In this document: positions 6,104-14,022 of the stretch, one piece after another
How the letters are laid out: each line of letters opens with the position of its first letter
How positions within the stretch are numbered: the stretch's first letter is position 1
NCBI GenBank assembly: GCA_023433705.1
Contig: JAEYUC010000095.1
Coordinates: 1 to 64,000 of the forward strand
Direction: 5' to 3'
Source: Pseudomonadota bacterium
Lineage (GTDB): Bacteria > Pseudomonadota > Gammaproteobacteria > Steroidobacterales > Steroidobacteraceae
DNA length: 64,000 nt
The notes under the pieces: model-generated
The model's input: only the letters and a program-made list of their open reading frames with translations
Database searches by the model: none
What the model was told of the DNA's origin: nothing
Position numbers and translations under genes: made by a program

Positions 6104-8980
6104 ATGCACGTACGCCGATTTGTCGGACTCTCCTCCGTTCTCACGATGCTGGTGGCGGTCTCCGCCCTCGCGCAGAACGGGCCTCCGCAAGTCATGCCTC
6201 CCCAGGCCGAGGTGCCGGTACAGCAGGCGGTCCCGCAGTACGAGGGTGAAAGCTCCGCCTGGCGCGGCACGCTCGAGCGCGTCGCGCAGAGCGTGGTCGC
6301 CATCGAGATCGACCAGACGCGCGCGTTCGACACCGAGTGGAACTCCTCCTCGCAGGCGACGGGTTTCGTCGTCGACGCCGAACGCGGATTGATCCTCACG
6401 AATCGCCACGTCGTCACGCCCGGCCCGGTGACCTCCGAGGCGACGTTCCTCAATCGCGAAGAGGTGCAGCTCTATCCCGTGTATCGCGATCCGATCCACG
6501 ACTTCGGCATCTATCGCTACGACCCGAAGAAGCTGCGCTTCATCAAGCCGCGCTCGCTGCAGCTCTATCCCGATGGCGCGCAGATCGGCCGCGAGATCCG
6601 CGTGATCGGCAACAACGCGGGCGAGCAGCTCTCGATCCTCGCGGGCACCATCGCCAAGCTCGACCGCGATGCGCCCAACTACGGCATCGGCAAGTACAAC
6701 GACTTCAACACGTTCTACCTGCAGGCGGCCTCGGGCACCTCGGGAGGCTCGTCCGGCTCGCCCGTCATCGACATCCAGGGCCGCGTGGTCGCGCTCAACG
6801 CGGGCGGCGCCACCGGCGCGGCCTCGAGCTTCTATCTACCGCTCGGACGCGTGAAACGCGCGCTCGAGCTGATCCAGTCCGGCAGACCCGTCACGCGCGG
6901 CACGATCCAGGTGCTGTTCCAGTACACGCCGTACGACGAGCTGCGCCGCCTCGGCCTCAACGAGAAGACCGAGGAAGCGGCGCGCAAGGCGTTCCCGGAG
7001 CTCACCGGCATGCTCGTGGTCGACGAAGTGCTGCCCGGCGGTCCCGCGGACGGTACGCTGCAGCCCGGCGACATCCTCACCCACATCAACGGAAAGCTCG
7101 TCTCCGAGTTCGAGCCGCTCGAGAAGGTGCTCGATGACGCGGTCGGCCAGAACGTCGAGCTGCAGGTCGAACGTGGCGGCAAGCCCATAACGGCTTCGCT
7201 GCAGATCGGCGACCTGCACGCCATCACGCCGAATGCCTACCTCGAGTTCGGCGATGCCGTCGTGCACACGGTCTCGTACCAGCAGGCGCGGCATTTCAAC
7301 GTCGCGGTGAATGGCGTCTACGTCGCCAACCCCGGCTACATCTTCGGCGCGGCCGGCGTGCCGCGCGGCGCGGTCATCGCGAGCGCGAACGGCAAACCCA
7401 CTCCCGACCTCGCGGCATTCGAGGCCGTCGTGACGGGACTCGCCGACGGCGAACGTTTCACCGTGCGGTACTCGACCGTCGACGATCCCAACGGCTCGAG
7501 CGTGCGCAGCGCGCGCATGGACCGGCGCTGGTTCCCGGCGCGGCATTGCCTGCGCGACGACGCGGCGGGTGTGTGGCAGTGCGTGCCGCTGCCCGCGCTG
7601 GGCTCGGCGAAGCCCGAGGTCGGAGGTTCGACCCGCTTCGCCACCCCCGAGGATCCGCGTGCCGTGGAGCTCGTGTCGTCGCTCGTCGGCGTGGGCTTCG
7701 ACATGCCTTACTCGATCTCGGGCATCACCGAGCGAAACTACCGCGGCACGGGCCTCGTGGTCGATGCGAAGCGCGGACTCGTCGTGGTCGACCGGAACAC
7801 CGTGCCCGTGTCGATGGGCGACGTGCGCGTGGTCTTCGCGGGCACGCTAGAAATTCCCGGCAAGGTGGAGTTTGTGCACCCGCTGCACAACCTGGCCCTG
7901 GTGAGTTACGACCCGAAGCTCATCGGCTCGACGCCGGTGCGCAGCGCGAAGCTGACCGATCGGCGCATCGCGCCCGGTGAAAACGTCTGGGTCGTCGGGC
8001 TCGACGCCGAAGGCGAGGTCAATGTGCGCCAGACGCAAGTCGCGACGCTGTCGCCGATCCAGCTACCGTTGTCGCGCACGATGCAGTTCCGCGAGAGCAA
8101 TCTCGAGACGGTCCAGCTCGTGAATCCGCCCTCGGACTTCGATGGCGTGCTCACCGATTCCGCCGGCGCCGTCATCGGCCTGTGGTCGAGCTTCGCCTGG
8201 GAGCAGGGCCGCGAGCTGCAGCAGGAAAACCGCGGCGTGCCGATCGGCATCGTGCAGGACATGCTCCGCCGCGCGCAGGGCACCAAGCCCATCTACTCGC
8301 TCGAGGCCGAGCTCGTGCCGCAGCCGCTGTCGGTCGCGCGCCGTCTCGGGCTCACCGACGCTTGGGTCCGCAAGCTCGAGCAATCGAATCCGAACCAGCG
8401 CCAGGTGCTTTCGGTGCAGCGCATCGTCGGTGGCTCGCCGGCCGTGGGACGTCTGAAGCAGGGCGACCTCGTGCTCGCGATCGACGAGAAGCTGGTCACT
8501 CGTTTCCGCGATGTGGAACTCGCGGTCGCCGACAAGCCCGAGGTGAGCGTCACGGTGTGGCGCGACGGCGCCGAAGCGATCGTGCCGCTGCCGACCGCGG
8601 CGCTCGACGGGAACGACATCGACCGCGTCGTGATGTGGGCCGGTGCGACGCTGCAGGCGCCGCATCGCGCCATGCTCGCCCAGCGCGGCATACCGCCGCA
8701 GGGCGTGTACGTGGGTTATTTCGCCTATGGCTCGCCCGCCACCCGGTATGGATTGTTCCCCGGCCGCCGCATCGTGGAGGTGGACGGCGAACCCACGCCG
8801 GACCTCGATTCCTTCCTGAAGGTGGTCTCCGGCCGGCCGGACCGCTCGGCGATCCGGCTGCGCACCATCACGTGGAACAACGCGCCGGAAGTGATCACCC
8901 TGAAGCTCGACAAGCATTATTGGCCGACTTATGAGCTGCGTCGCACGGCCGAGGGCTGGGAAAGGACCGATCTTGAGTAG
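6104..8980 (+). CDS. Tandem HtrA-like protease with a degenerate second protease domain and four PDZ domains (Nma111-like)
   Basis: A 958-residue exported protein with a signal peptide ending near SALAQ. The start at 6104 follows AAAGGACATCACCGC. The first trypsin-like domain has an intact triad: His102 (TNRHVV), Asp133 (HDFGIY) and Ser217 (GGSSGSP). PDZ-like segments lie near residues 300-370 and 385-470. A second protease-like domain (about 545-750) has lost all three: Asn565 replaces His, Asn596 replaces Asp and SDFDGV replaces the serine loop. Two more PDZ-like segments follow (about 760-835 and 860-945). Order, length and the motifs YQQARHF and PTPDLAAFE recall yeast Nma111/Ynm3. The domains and residues are seen; the family link is from memory, and a periplasmic protein-quality role is inferred. 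Confidence 0.88.
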   Translation: MHVRRFVGLSSVLTMLVAVSALAQNGPPQVMPPQAEVPVQQAVPQYEGESSAWRGTLERVAQSVVAIEIDQTRAFDTEWNSSSQATGFVVDAERGLILTNRHVVTPGPVTSEATFLNREEVQLYPVYRDPIHDFGIYRYDPKKLRFIKPRSLQLYPDGAQIGREIRVIGNNAGEQLSILAGTIAKLDRDAPNYGIGKYNDFNTFYLQAASGTSGGSSGSPVIDIQGRVVALNAGGATGAASSFYLPLGRVKRALELIQSGRPVTRGTIQVLFQYTPYDELRRLGLNEKTEEAARKAFPELTGMLVVDEVLPGGPADGTLQPGDILTHINGKLVSEFEPLEKVLDDAVGQNVELQVERGGKPITASLQIGDLHAITPNAYLEFGDAVVHTVSYQQARHFNVAVNGVYVANPGYIFGAAGVPRGAVIASANGKPTPDLAAFEAVVTGLADGERFTVRYSTVDDPNGSSVRSARMDRRWFPARHCLRDDAAGVWQCVPLPALGSAKPEVGGSTRFATPEDPRAVELVSSLVGVGFDMPYSISGITERNYRGTGLVVDAKRGLVVVDRNTVPVSMGDVRVVFAGTLEIPGKVEFVHPLHNLALVSYDPKLIGSTPVRSAKLTDRRIAPGENVWVVGLDAEGEVNVRQTQVATLSPIQLPLSRTMQFRESNLETVQLVNPPSDFDGVLTDSAGAVIGLWSSFAWEQGRELQQENRGVPIGIVQDMLRRAQGTKPIYSLEAELVPQPLSVARRLGLTDAWVRKLEQSNPNQRQVLSVQRIVGGSPAVGRLKQGDLVLAIDEKLVTRFRDVELAVADKPEVSVTVWRDGAEAIVPLPTAALDGNDIDRVVMWAGATLQAPHRAMLAQRGIPPQGVYVGYFAYGSPATRYGLFPGRRIVEVDGEPTPDLDSFLKVVSGRPDRSAIRLRTITWNNAPEVITLKLDKHYWPTYELRRTAEGWERTDLE

Positions 8981-8995
8981 ACTAGCGGCCAACTT

Positions 8996-10027
8996 ATGGT
9001 CCGCGTCGTCCGTGCAACCCTCGTAGAACTAGAAGCCGCCGTCACGGCCCTCCGTGACGGCGAGCTCGTCGTGTTTCCGACCGAAACGGTTTATGGCCTG
9101 GGTGCCAACGCCCAGAATCCGGCGGCGGTGCGTCGCATCTTCGAGCTCAAGCAGCGGCCGGCGGACCATCCCGTCATCGTCCACCTCGACAACCCGAAGT
9201 ACCTGCATCGCTGGGCGCGGGAAGTGCCCGAGAACGCGCGCAAGCTTGCGTCGCGGTTCTGGCCGGGTCCGCTGACCATGGTCCTGGCGCGCGCCGAGGG
9301 TGTGCACGACGTCGTGACCGGCGGCCAGGACACCGTGGCGATCCGCGTGCCCTCGCATCCGATGGCGCAACAGCTCCTGACGGCGTTCGGCGGCGGCATC
9401 GCGGCACCCTCCGCGAACCGCTTCGGGCGCGTGAGTCCGACGCGTGCCGAGCACGTGCGCGAGGAGTTCGGGGATGCAGTGCGCGTGGTGCTCGACGGCG
9501 GCGAGAGCCAGATCGGGCTCGAATCGACCATCGTCAGTTTCGACGGCGAGCAGGTGCGCCTCCTGCGACCGGGATTCGTGACTTACTCGCAGCTCAAGGA
9601 AGTCGTCGGCGACGTGATCGTCGGCGCGGGTGCGACCGCGCCGCGCGTGCCGGGCGCGAAGACCTCGCATTACGCGCCACTCACGCCGATGACCATCGTG
9701 CCGGTCGACGAGATCGACAAGCGCGCGGAGGAGCTCTCCGGAGGTGGGCGTCGCGTCGCCGTGCTCGCCATGCGCCTGCCGCTCAAGACCTATCCATCGG
9801 TGACCTGGATCAACGCCGGGCGGCGGCCGGATTCCTACGCTCACGACCTCTATTCGAACCTGCGCGCGCTCGACAAGGCGGGCTGCGAGCAGATCCTCGT
9901 GCAGGATGTGCCGAGCGAGGAGAAATGGACCGCGATCCGCGACCGCCTGAGCCGCGGCGCCGCGGTGAGCGCCGCGACCGACGGCGACGATTTCGCGGAG
10001 ACGGGCGGGTTCAGCGTCCTGCCCTGA
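8996..10027 (+). CDS. Sua5/TsaC-type L-threonylcarbamoyladenylate synthase
   Basis: A 343-residue two-domain Sua5-type enzyme. The YrdC domain (about 1-200) has FPTETVYGLGANA, ELKQRPADHPVIVHL and the SANRFGRVSPT loop; the C-terminal Sua5 domain starts after the linker PRVPGAKTSHYAPLTP, equivalent to the HYAP linker of the family. It makes threonylcarbamoyl-AMP from threonine, bicarbonate and ATP for the t6A37 modification of ANN-decoding tRNAs. It is longer than the single-domain E. coli TsaC (190 residues). It lies 16 nt after the protease gene and a TAGACT box precedes the ATG by 12 nt. Confidence 0.93.
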   Translation: MVRVVRATLVELEAAVTALRDGELVVFPTETVYGLGANAQNPAAVRRIFELKQRPADHPVIVHLDNPKYLHRWAREVPENARKLASRFWPGPLTMVLARAEGVHDVVTGGQDTVAIRVPSHPMAQQLLTAFGGGIAAPSANRFGRVSPTRAEHVREEFGDAVRVVLDGGESQIGLESTIVSFDGEQVRLLRPGFVTYSQLKEVVGDVIVGAGATAPRVPGAKTSHYAPLTPMTIVPVDEIDKRAEELSGGGRRVAVLAMRLPLKTYPSVTWINAGRRPDSYAHDLYSNLRALDKAGCEQILVQDVPSEEKWTAIRDRLSRGAAVSAATDGDDFAETGGFSVLP

Positions 10028-10064
10028 TCCTGCGCCGGTCGGCCGACTACCCAGGAGCAAGCCC

Positions 10065-11024
10065 TTGAAGATTCCCGGAATCCCCGCGGCACCGATGCCG
10101 CGTTTCCTCGGTTCAGTGATGTTCGGTTGTGTTTTCGCCAGCTCGATGGTCAACGCGGAAATCACGCGCCACTCGGGCAGCAACGAAGCGGTGCCCCACG
10201 AGAAGTACATCCACGTCGTGAGCGAGTCCGATTCGCCCGTGCAGAAGACTTGGATCAAGGCGAAGGACGGCCTGTACATTGCGGCGGCCGTGCGCAAGCC
10301 GAAGGGCGAGGGGCCATTTCCCGCGATCGTCATGTTTCACGGAGCGCCGGGCGGACGCGGCATGGACCAGCTCGTCGGCTGGTCGCGCGGCGATCATGGA
10401 GGGCCTGTCTGGGAGCGTTTCCTGCAGGAAGGGTACGTCGTGGTGGTGGCCGACTACCGCGGCGGCGACTGGAACCTGATGAACAAGCCCTCGTCGACGG
10501 GCCTCGTGACCGCGATCGACGACGGCATCTCGGTGATCGAACACGTCCAGAGCCTGCCGTACGTGAAGCGCGACGAAGTCAGCGTGTACGGCGTGAGTCT
10601 CGGCGGCAATCTCGTCATGTACCTGGCCGCGCGCGTGCCGACACTGCACGCGGTGGTGGCCGGCGCGCCGGCGCCGATCTGGTTCCTGGGCTACGAGATA
10701 GGCGCGAACGGATCGCGTCCGGATTTCGCGGCGACCCCGCCGGATCCCGTGATCTCGAAAGAGAACATCGCGCCGATCAAGGCGCCGGTCCTGATCATCG
10801 TCGGGACCGAGGATCGCCTGCTGCCGCTCGACACGCGGCTGCACGACGAGCTCGCGAAACACGGCAAACGCGTACGCATGGAAGTCTACGAGCACGGCTA
10901 CCACGACTTCGTCCTGGGCAACCAGGGTCAGAAGCGCGGCGACCTGCCGCGCGGCGAGTTCCTGCTGCAGGGTGCGCTCGATGCGCTCGATCTGACCGTG
11001 GGCTTCGTCAGGAACCCGCGGTAG
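10065..11024 (+). CDS. Exported alpha/beta hydrolase (prolyl-oligopeptidase/dienelactone-hydrolase-like)
   Basis: A 319-residue protein starting with TTG at 10065, about seven bases after CAGGAG. It has a hydrophobic N-terminal segment ending SMVNAE, then a jelly-roll-free alpha/beta hydrolase core. Candidate catalytic residues are the serine in GVSLGG, the aspartate in GTEDRLLP and the histidine in EHGYHDF; MFHGAPGGRG gives the oxyanion loop. It resembles S9/dienelactone-hydrolase-like enzymes acting on peptides or esters, but the substrate cannot be inferred. It is followed within 5 nt by an ATPase gene. Confidence 0.83.
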   Translation: MKIPGIPAAPMPRFLGSVMFGCVFASSMVNAEITRHSGSNEAVPHEKYIHVVSESDSPVQKTWIKAKDGLYIAAAVRKPKGEGPFPAIVMFHGAPGGRGMDQLVGWSRGDHGGPVWERFLQEGYVVVVADYRGGDWNLMNKPSSTGLVTAIDDGISVIEHVQSLPYVKRDEVSVYGVSLGGNLVMYLAARVPTLHAVVAGAPAPIWFLGYEIGANGSRPDFAATPPDPVISKENIAPIKAPVLIIVGTEDRLLPLDTRLHDELAKHGKRVRMEVYEHGYHDFVLGNQGQKRGDLPRGEFLLQGALDALDLTVGFVRNPR

Positions 11025-11028
11025 TTCG

Positions 11029-11805
11029 ATGCGCCGGCGCGTCGTGGTCGGGAAGGGCTCGGCGCTGCCGGGCAGCCCTTTCCTTACTCACGTGGGCCTC
11101 AAGCCGGACAAGGTCCAGCCCGACGTCTATCCATTCACGCTGCCGATCATCGGCGACCGCTTCGATCTGAAGCTCACGACGCCCGTGACCTACCTCGTGG
11201 GCGAAAACGGCGCCGGGAAATCGACGCTGCTCGAAGCGCTCGCGTGGGCCGCGGGGTTCGGCCAGCGCGGCGGGCATCGCGACCAGAGTTTCGCGGAGGG
11301 CGCGGACGGGCACACGCTGGGCCGGGCCTTTCGCATGGGCTGGCGGCAACGGGTCACCGGCGGATTCTTCCTGCGCGCCGAAACGTTCTTCGACTTCGCG
11401 ACGTATCTCGAGGAAGTCGGCAGCACCTTCGAGGCCTACGGCGGAAAGTCGTTGCACGATCAGTCGCACGGCGAGGCCTTTCTCGCGCTCTTCAGTCACA
11501 ACTTCGAAGACGGCCTGTTCATCCTGGATGAACCCGAGGCGGCGCTGTCTCCGCAACGCCAGCTCGCGTTCCTGCGGATACTCCATGAACTTTCGGCGAA
11601 GCGAATCGCGCAGTTCATCATCGCAACTCATTCCCCGATCCTGTTGACGCTGCCGGGCTCGCGCGTCCTCAGCCTGGATGGCGGTGCGCTGACCGAGATC
11701 GACTATCGCGAGTCCGAGCATTTCCGGCTCACGCGCGATTTCCTCAACGCGCCCGAGCGGTTCTACCGTCACCTGCTCGAAGAGGAACCCGAAGCGGATC
11801 AGTAG
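11029..11805 (+). CDS. ABC-type AAA ATPase (COG3910-like)
   Basis: A 258-residue soluble nucleotide-binding protein with Walker A GENGAGKST (about residues 58-66), a DQSHGEAF signature region, Walker B GLFILDEPEAALS and the H-loop IATHSPIL. This arrangement matches small stand-alone predicted ATPases related to the RecF/ABC class rather than transporters; there is no membrane partner nearby. The function is unknown. It starts 4 nt after the hydrolase gene and its 3' end overlaps slyX on the opposite strand by 7 nt. Confidence 0.85.
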   Translation: MRRRVVVGKGSALPGSPFLTHVGLKPDKVQPDVYPFTLPIIGDRFDLKLTTPVTYLVGENGAGKSTLLEALAWAAGFGQRGGHRDQSFAEGADGHTLGRAFRMGWRQRVTGGFFLRAETFFDFATYLEEVGSTFEAYGGKSLHDQSHGEAFLALFSHNFEDGLFILDEPEAALSPQRQLAFLRILHELSAKRIAQFIIATHSPILLTLPGSRVLSLDGGALTEIDYRESEHFRLTRDFLNAPERFYRHLLEEEPEADQ

Positions 11806-12002
11806 TGAGGTGGTTTCTCGTACGCGGTCGCGCTGGGTCCGAAGTCGGACTCGAGCGCCGCGATCTTGTCCCCGAGTCGTTGATTGCGTTCCAGCGCCTG
11901 GTCGAGTTCCTTCTGCTGGCGCACGACCACGTCGCTGATCTCAGCGAGGGCGCGCTCGAGATGAGCGAGTTTTTCTTCGATGGCGTCCAGGCGGTCGGGC
12001 AT
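11799..12002 (-). CDS. slyX: SlyX family protein
   Basis: A 67-residue coiled-coil protein starting MPDRLDAIEEKLAHLERAL and ending EKPPHY; the C-terminal PPHY is the SlyX signature. The longer in-frame upstream ATG would add a non-homologous 27-residue leader, so the internal start is chosen. The function of SlyX is unknown. It converges on the ATPase gene, overlapping by 7 nt. Confidence 0.85.
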   Translation of the reverse strand: MPDRLDAIEEKLAHLERALAEISDVVVRQQKELDQALERNQRLGDKIAALESDFGPSATAYEKPPHY

Positions 12003-12051
12003 ATGTGTCGGGCCCCATTGTCCAGCAAACGGCACCAGACCTGAAGGTCCG

Positions 12052-12095
12052 ACACCAAAAATGAACGGCGCCCCGGAATCCATTCCGGGGCGCCG
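12052..12095 (-). terminator. Intrinsic terminator of the RcnB-like gene
   Basis: A perfect 13-bp GC-rich inverted repeat (12066-12078 with 12083-12095), loop TCCA. Read on the minus strand it is followed by TTCATTTTT. It ends the RcnB-like transcript before slyX. Confidence 0.85.
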
Positions 12096-12132
12096 ATGAC
12101 TACCTCAGCGAATGCTTCGTGCGAGGAGTCGG

Positions 12133-12810
12133 TCAGTACCAGATGTCGTAGAGCACATCGAGGACCAGGCCGGTGGCGATCGCGGTCAGCATCACGTCGT
12201 TGCCGACGCGGACCCAGTGATAGCCATAGGGCGGGGCGTAGAGCCGATACGGGCGCCAGTCGTAGATGATGTACGAGTGGCCGTACCAGGCACGCGGCAG
12301 GTAATCGCCGCGGTGCCAGACGCGGTAGTAGTACCCCGCCGGCGCATGGTAGTGGCCGAAGTGATACCGATAGCGTGCGTAGTCGCGGCGGTCGTGGCGG
12401 CGGTTGTCCCAGTAGTTGGGATGGTTGTGCCAGTCGTTGCGGTGACGATCCCAGCCGCGTGGGTAGTTGTCGTGGCGGTTGCCGCGATTCCCGTTCCAGC
12501 TGTGCCGGTTGTCGTTCCGATGATTGTCGTTGCGATGGTTGTTGTCGTGACGGCGGTCGTCACGGCGGTCGTTGCCACGATCGTGGCCGCGATCGTTCCC
12601 GCGGTTGTTGCCATGGTCGTTGCCGCGATGATCGTTGCGATGATCGTTACCGCGATGGTTGTTGCCGCGATCGTTACCGCGATTGCCATGGTTTTCGCGC
12701 ACGATCTCGCGCTTGATCGCCTTGCCCACCGAATCTTCCTTCTTGGCGGCGAAAGCGGAGGTGCTCGCGAGCAGCGTGGCGACGAGAAGCAAGGTCACGG
12801 GGCGTTTCAT
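12133..12810 (-). CDS. RcnB-family periplasmic protein with Asn/His/Arg/Asp-rich repeats
   Basis: A 225-residue exported protein: signal peptide (about 1-21, ending SAFAA), a long low-complexity region (about 38-165) built from short RGND, HRND and DNRH units, and a C-terminal RcnB domain with YRVWHRGDYLPRAWYG, IYDWRPYRLYAPPYGYHWVRVG and DVMLTAIATGLVLDVLYD. RcnB proteins are periplasmic and linked to Ni/Co homeostasis in E. coli. The His/Asn/Asp-rich repeat might bind metal, but that is inference. RcnB itself lacks such a long repeat. A strong terminator follows. Confidence 0.85.
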   Translation of the reverse strand: MKRPVTLLLVATLLASTSAFAAKKEDSVGKAIKREIVRENHGNRGNDRGNNHRGNDHRNDHRGNDHGNNRGNDRGHDRGNDRRDDRRHDNNHRNDNHRNDNRHSWNGNRGNRHDNYPRGWDRHRNDWHNHPNYWDNRRHDRRDYARYRYHFGHYHAPAGYYYRVWHRGDYLPRAWYGHSYIIYDWRPYRLYAPPYGYHWVRVGNDVMLTAIATGLVLDVLYDIWY

Positions 12811-13429
12811 CGATCTCTCCTTAGCGGATCGCCTTCGATCCGTTGCGGGGCCAGTATCCGATCCGCGACCTGAGCGGAGCCTGAACCGGCCGTTCAGGTT
12901 CGTTCAGGTTCGGGCTGGCGGATTCGGCGCTCCCATCATCCAGTTACATCAACGAATTACGGCGCCCGAGCGATTTCGATATCGGCCCGCACGACGCGGT
13001 TCGTCCACACCGGTACCGGCGGCGGCGGGCCGTGTAATCGTGCCAGAAGCCGCTGGCGGCCGTGAGATGGTCGATGGCCGCCTGCCGATGCGGCGCGACT
13101 TTCGTGGCGCGAAACATCGCGAGCTCGGTCGCGCCGCGGATCCGGGCCCGTGCCAGAGGTGCGGTCGACGACCCGCCCGGACTGGGCTACTCACGCGAAT
13201 TCGACGCCGCCGGCACGGCGTTCGGCCCGAGGGGAAGGGGCCGGTCCGCATCAAACTACTGGCCGCCAGCAGGCCGCTCCTGCAGCCGCGCCAAGTCTCG
13301 CGGGAAGGCGCCGCGAACTATCCGGCCGGGCTGTCATATCCCGCGAAAATTGATTCGAAAATTTCGTTGAATTCCTCGCTATAGTCTCCACAGCCGGGAC
13401 AACACAAAACACCGGCGGGGGAAACGACC
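12811..13429 (+). other. 619-nt stretch with no supported gene; possible gene remnant
   Basis: No convincing gene spans this stretch. On the minus strand (about 12950-13190) one frame reads ARIRGATELAMFRATKVAPH and continues RQAAIDHLTAASGFWHDY, then degenerates; another frame resumes with PVPVWTNRVVRADIEIARAP across a CGG-repeat tract, as if a small gene had been frameshifted. Near 12890-12920 a tandem GTTCAGGTTC repeat sits upstream of the RcnB-like gene and could be regulatory. The right end should hold the promoter of the NfeD-flotillin pair. Confidence 0.3.
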
Positions 13430-13993
13430 ATGATGGAATGGTTTGCTTCACACAACGGTCTGGAGCAGTTGTTCCTGCTCAGCGGCTTCGTCGGTGGACT
13501 CATTCTGCTCTTCAGAATGATCCTCATGATCGCCGGTCTCGATCACAGCCACGAAATCCACCTCGACAGCGACGTCGGGTTCCAGGCGCTCACCATCCAG
13601 GGTATCTCGGCCTTCCTCGCGATGTTCGGCGTGGCCGGATACGTGCTGTTCCACGGGGGAGTCCTGGGCGCGACGCTCGCCGTGCTTTCCGCGGTCGGCG
13701 CCGGTGTCGTTTCGATGTGGATCATCCACAAGATCTTCCGCGGCATGCTGCGGTTGCAGTCGAGCGGCACGGTCAGCCTGTTCGCGGCGGTCGGCAGCGA
13801 AGGGTCGGTCTACCTCACCGTGTCGAAGGACGGCGGTCGGGTGCAGATCAACTTCGCCAACCGGCTGCGCGAATTCGAGGCTGTATCCGCCGATGGATCG
13901 ACGATTCCGACGGGCACGCCGATCCGCGTGCAGAGCGTGACCGCGAATACGCTGGTCGTCGCGCCGGTCGAGCGGGCTCTAATCAGTAGTTAG
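13430..13993 (+). CDS. NfeD/YuaF-like membrane protein, partner of flotillin
   Basis: A 187-residue protein with about three transmembrane helices in the first 110 residues (LFLLSGFVGGLILLFRMILMI, FLAMFGVAGYVLF, LAVLSAVGAGVVSMWII) and a C-terminal beta-rich OB-like domain (GTVSLFAAVGSEGSVYLTV to NTLVVAPVE). This is the layout of NfeD/YuaF proteins, which pair with flotillins. The flotillin gene starts 30 nt downstream, as in the Bacillus yuaFG pair. The partnership is inferred from context. Confidence 0.83.
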   Translation: MMEWFASHNGLEQLFLLSGFVGGLILLFRMILMIAGLDHSHEIHLDSDVGFQALTIQGISAFLAMFGVAGYVLFHGGVLGATLAVLSAVGAGVVSMWIIHKIFRGMLRLQSSGTVSLFAAVGSEGSVYLTVSKDGGRVQINFANRLREFEAVSADGSTIPTGTPIRVQSVTANTLVVAPVERALISS

Positions 13994-14022
13994 TGCGCGC
14001 AGTCGCGCGCGGAGGGCGTCTC

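Noticed and set aside
12296..12700. Short regular repeats considered as a CRISPR or tandem satellite array.
   Set aside because: The units are a few bases, irregular and in frame inside an exported protein with a recognisable C-terminal domain.
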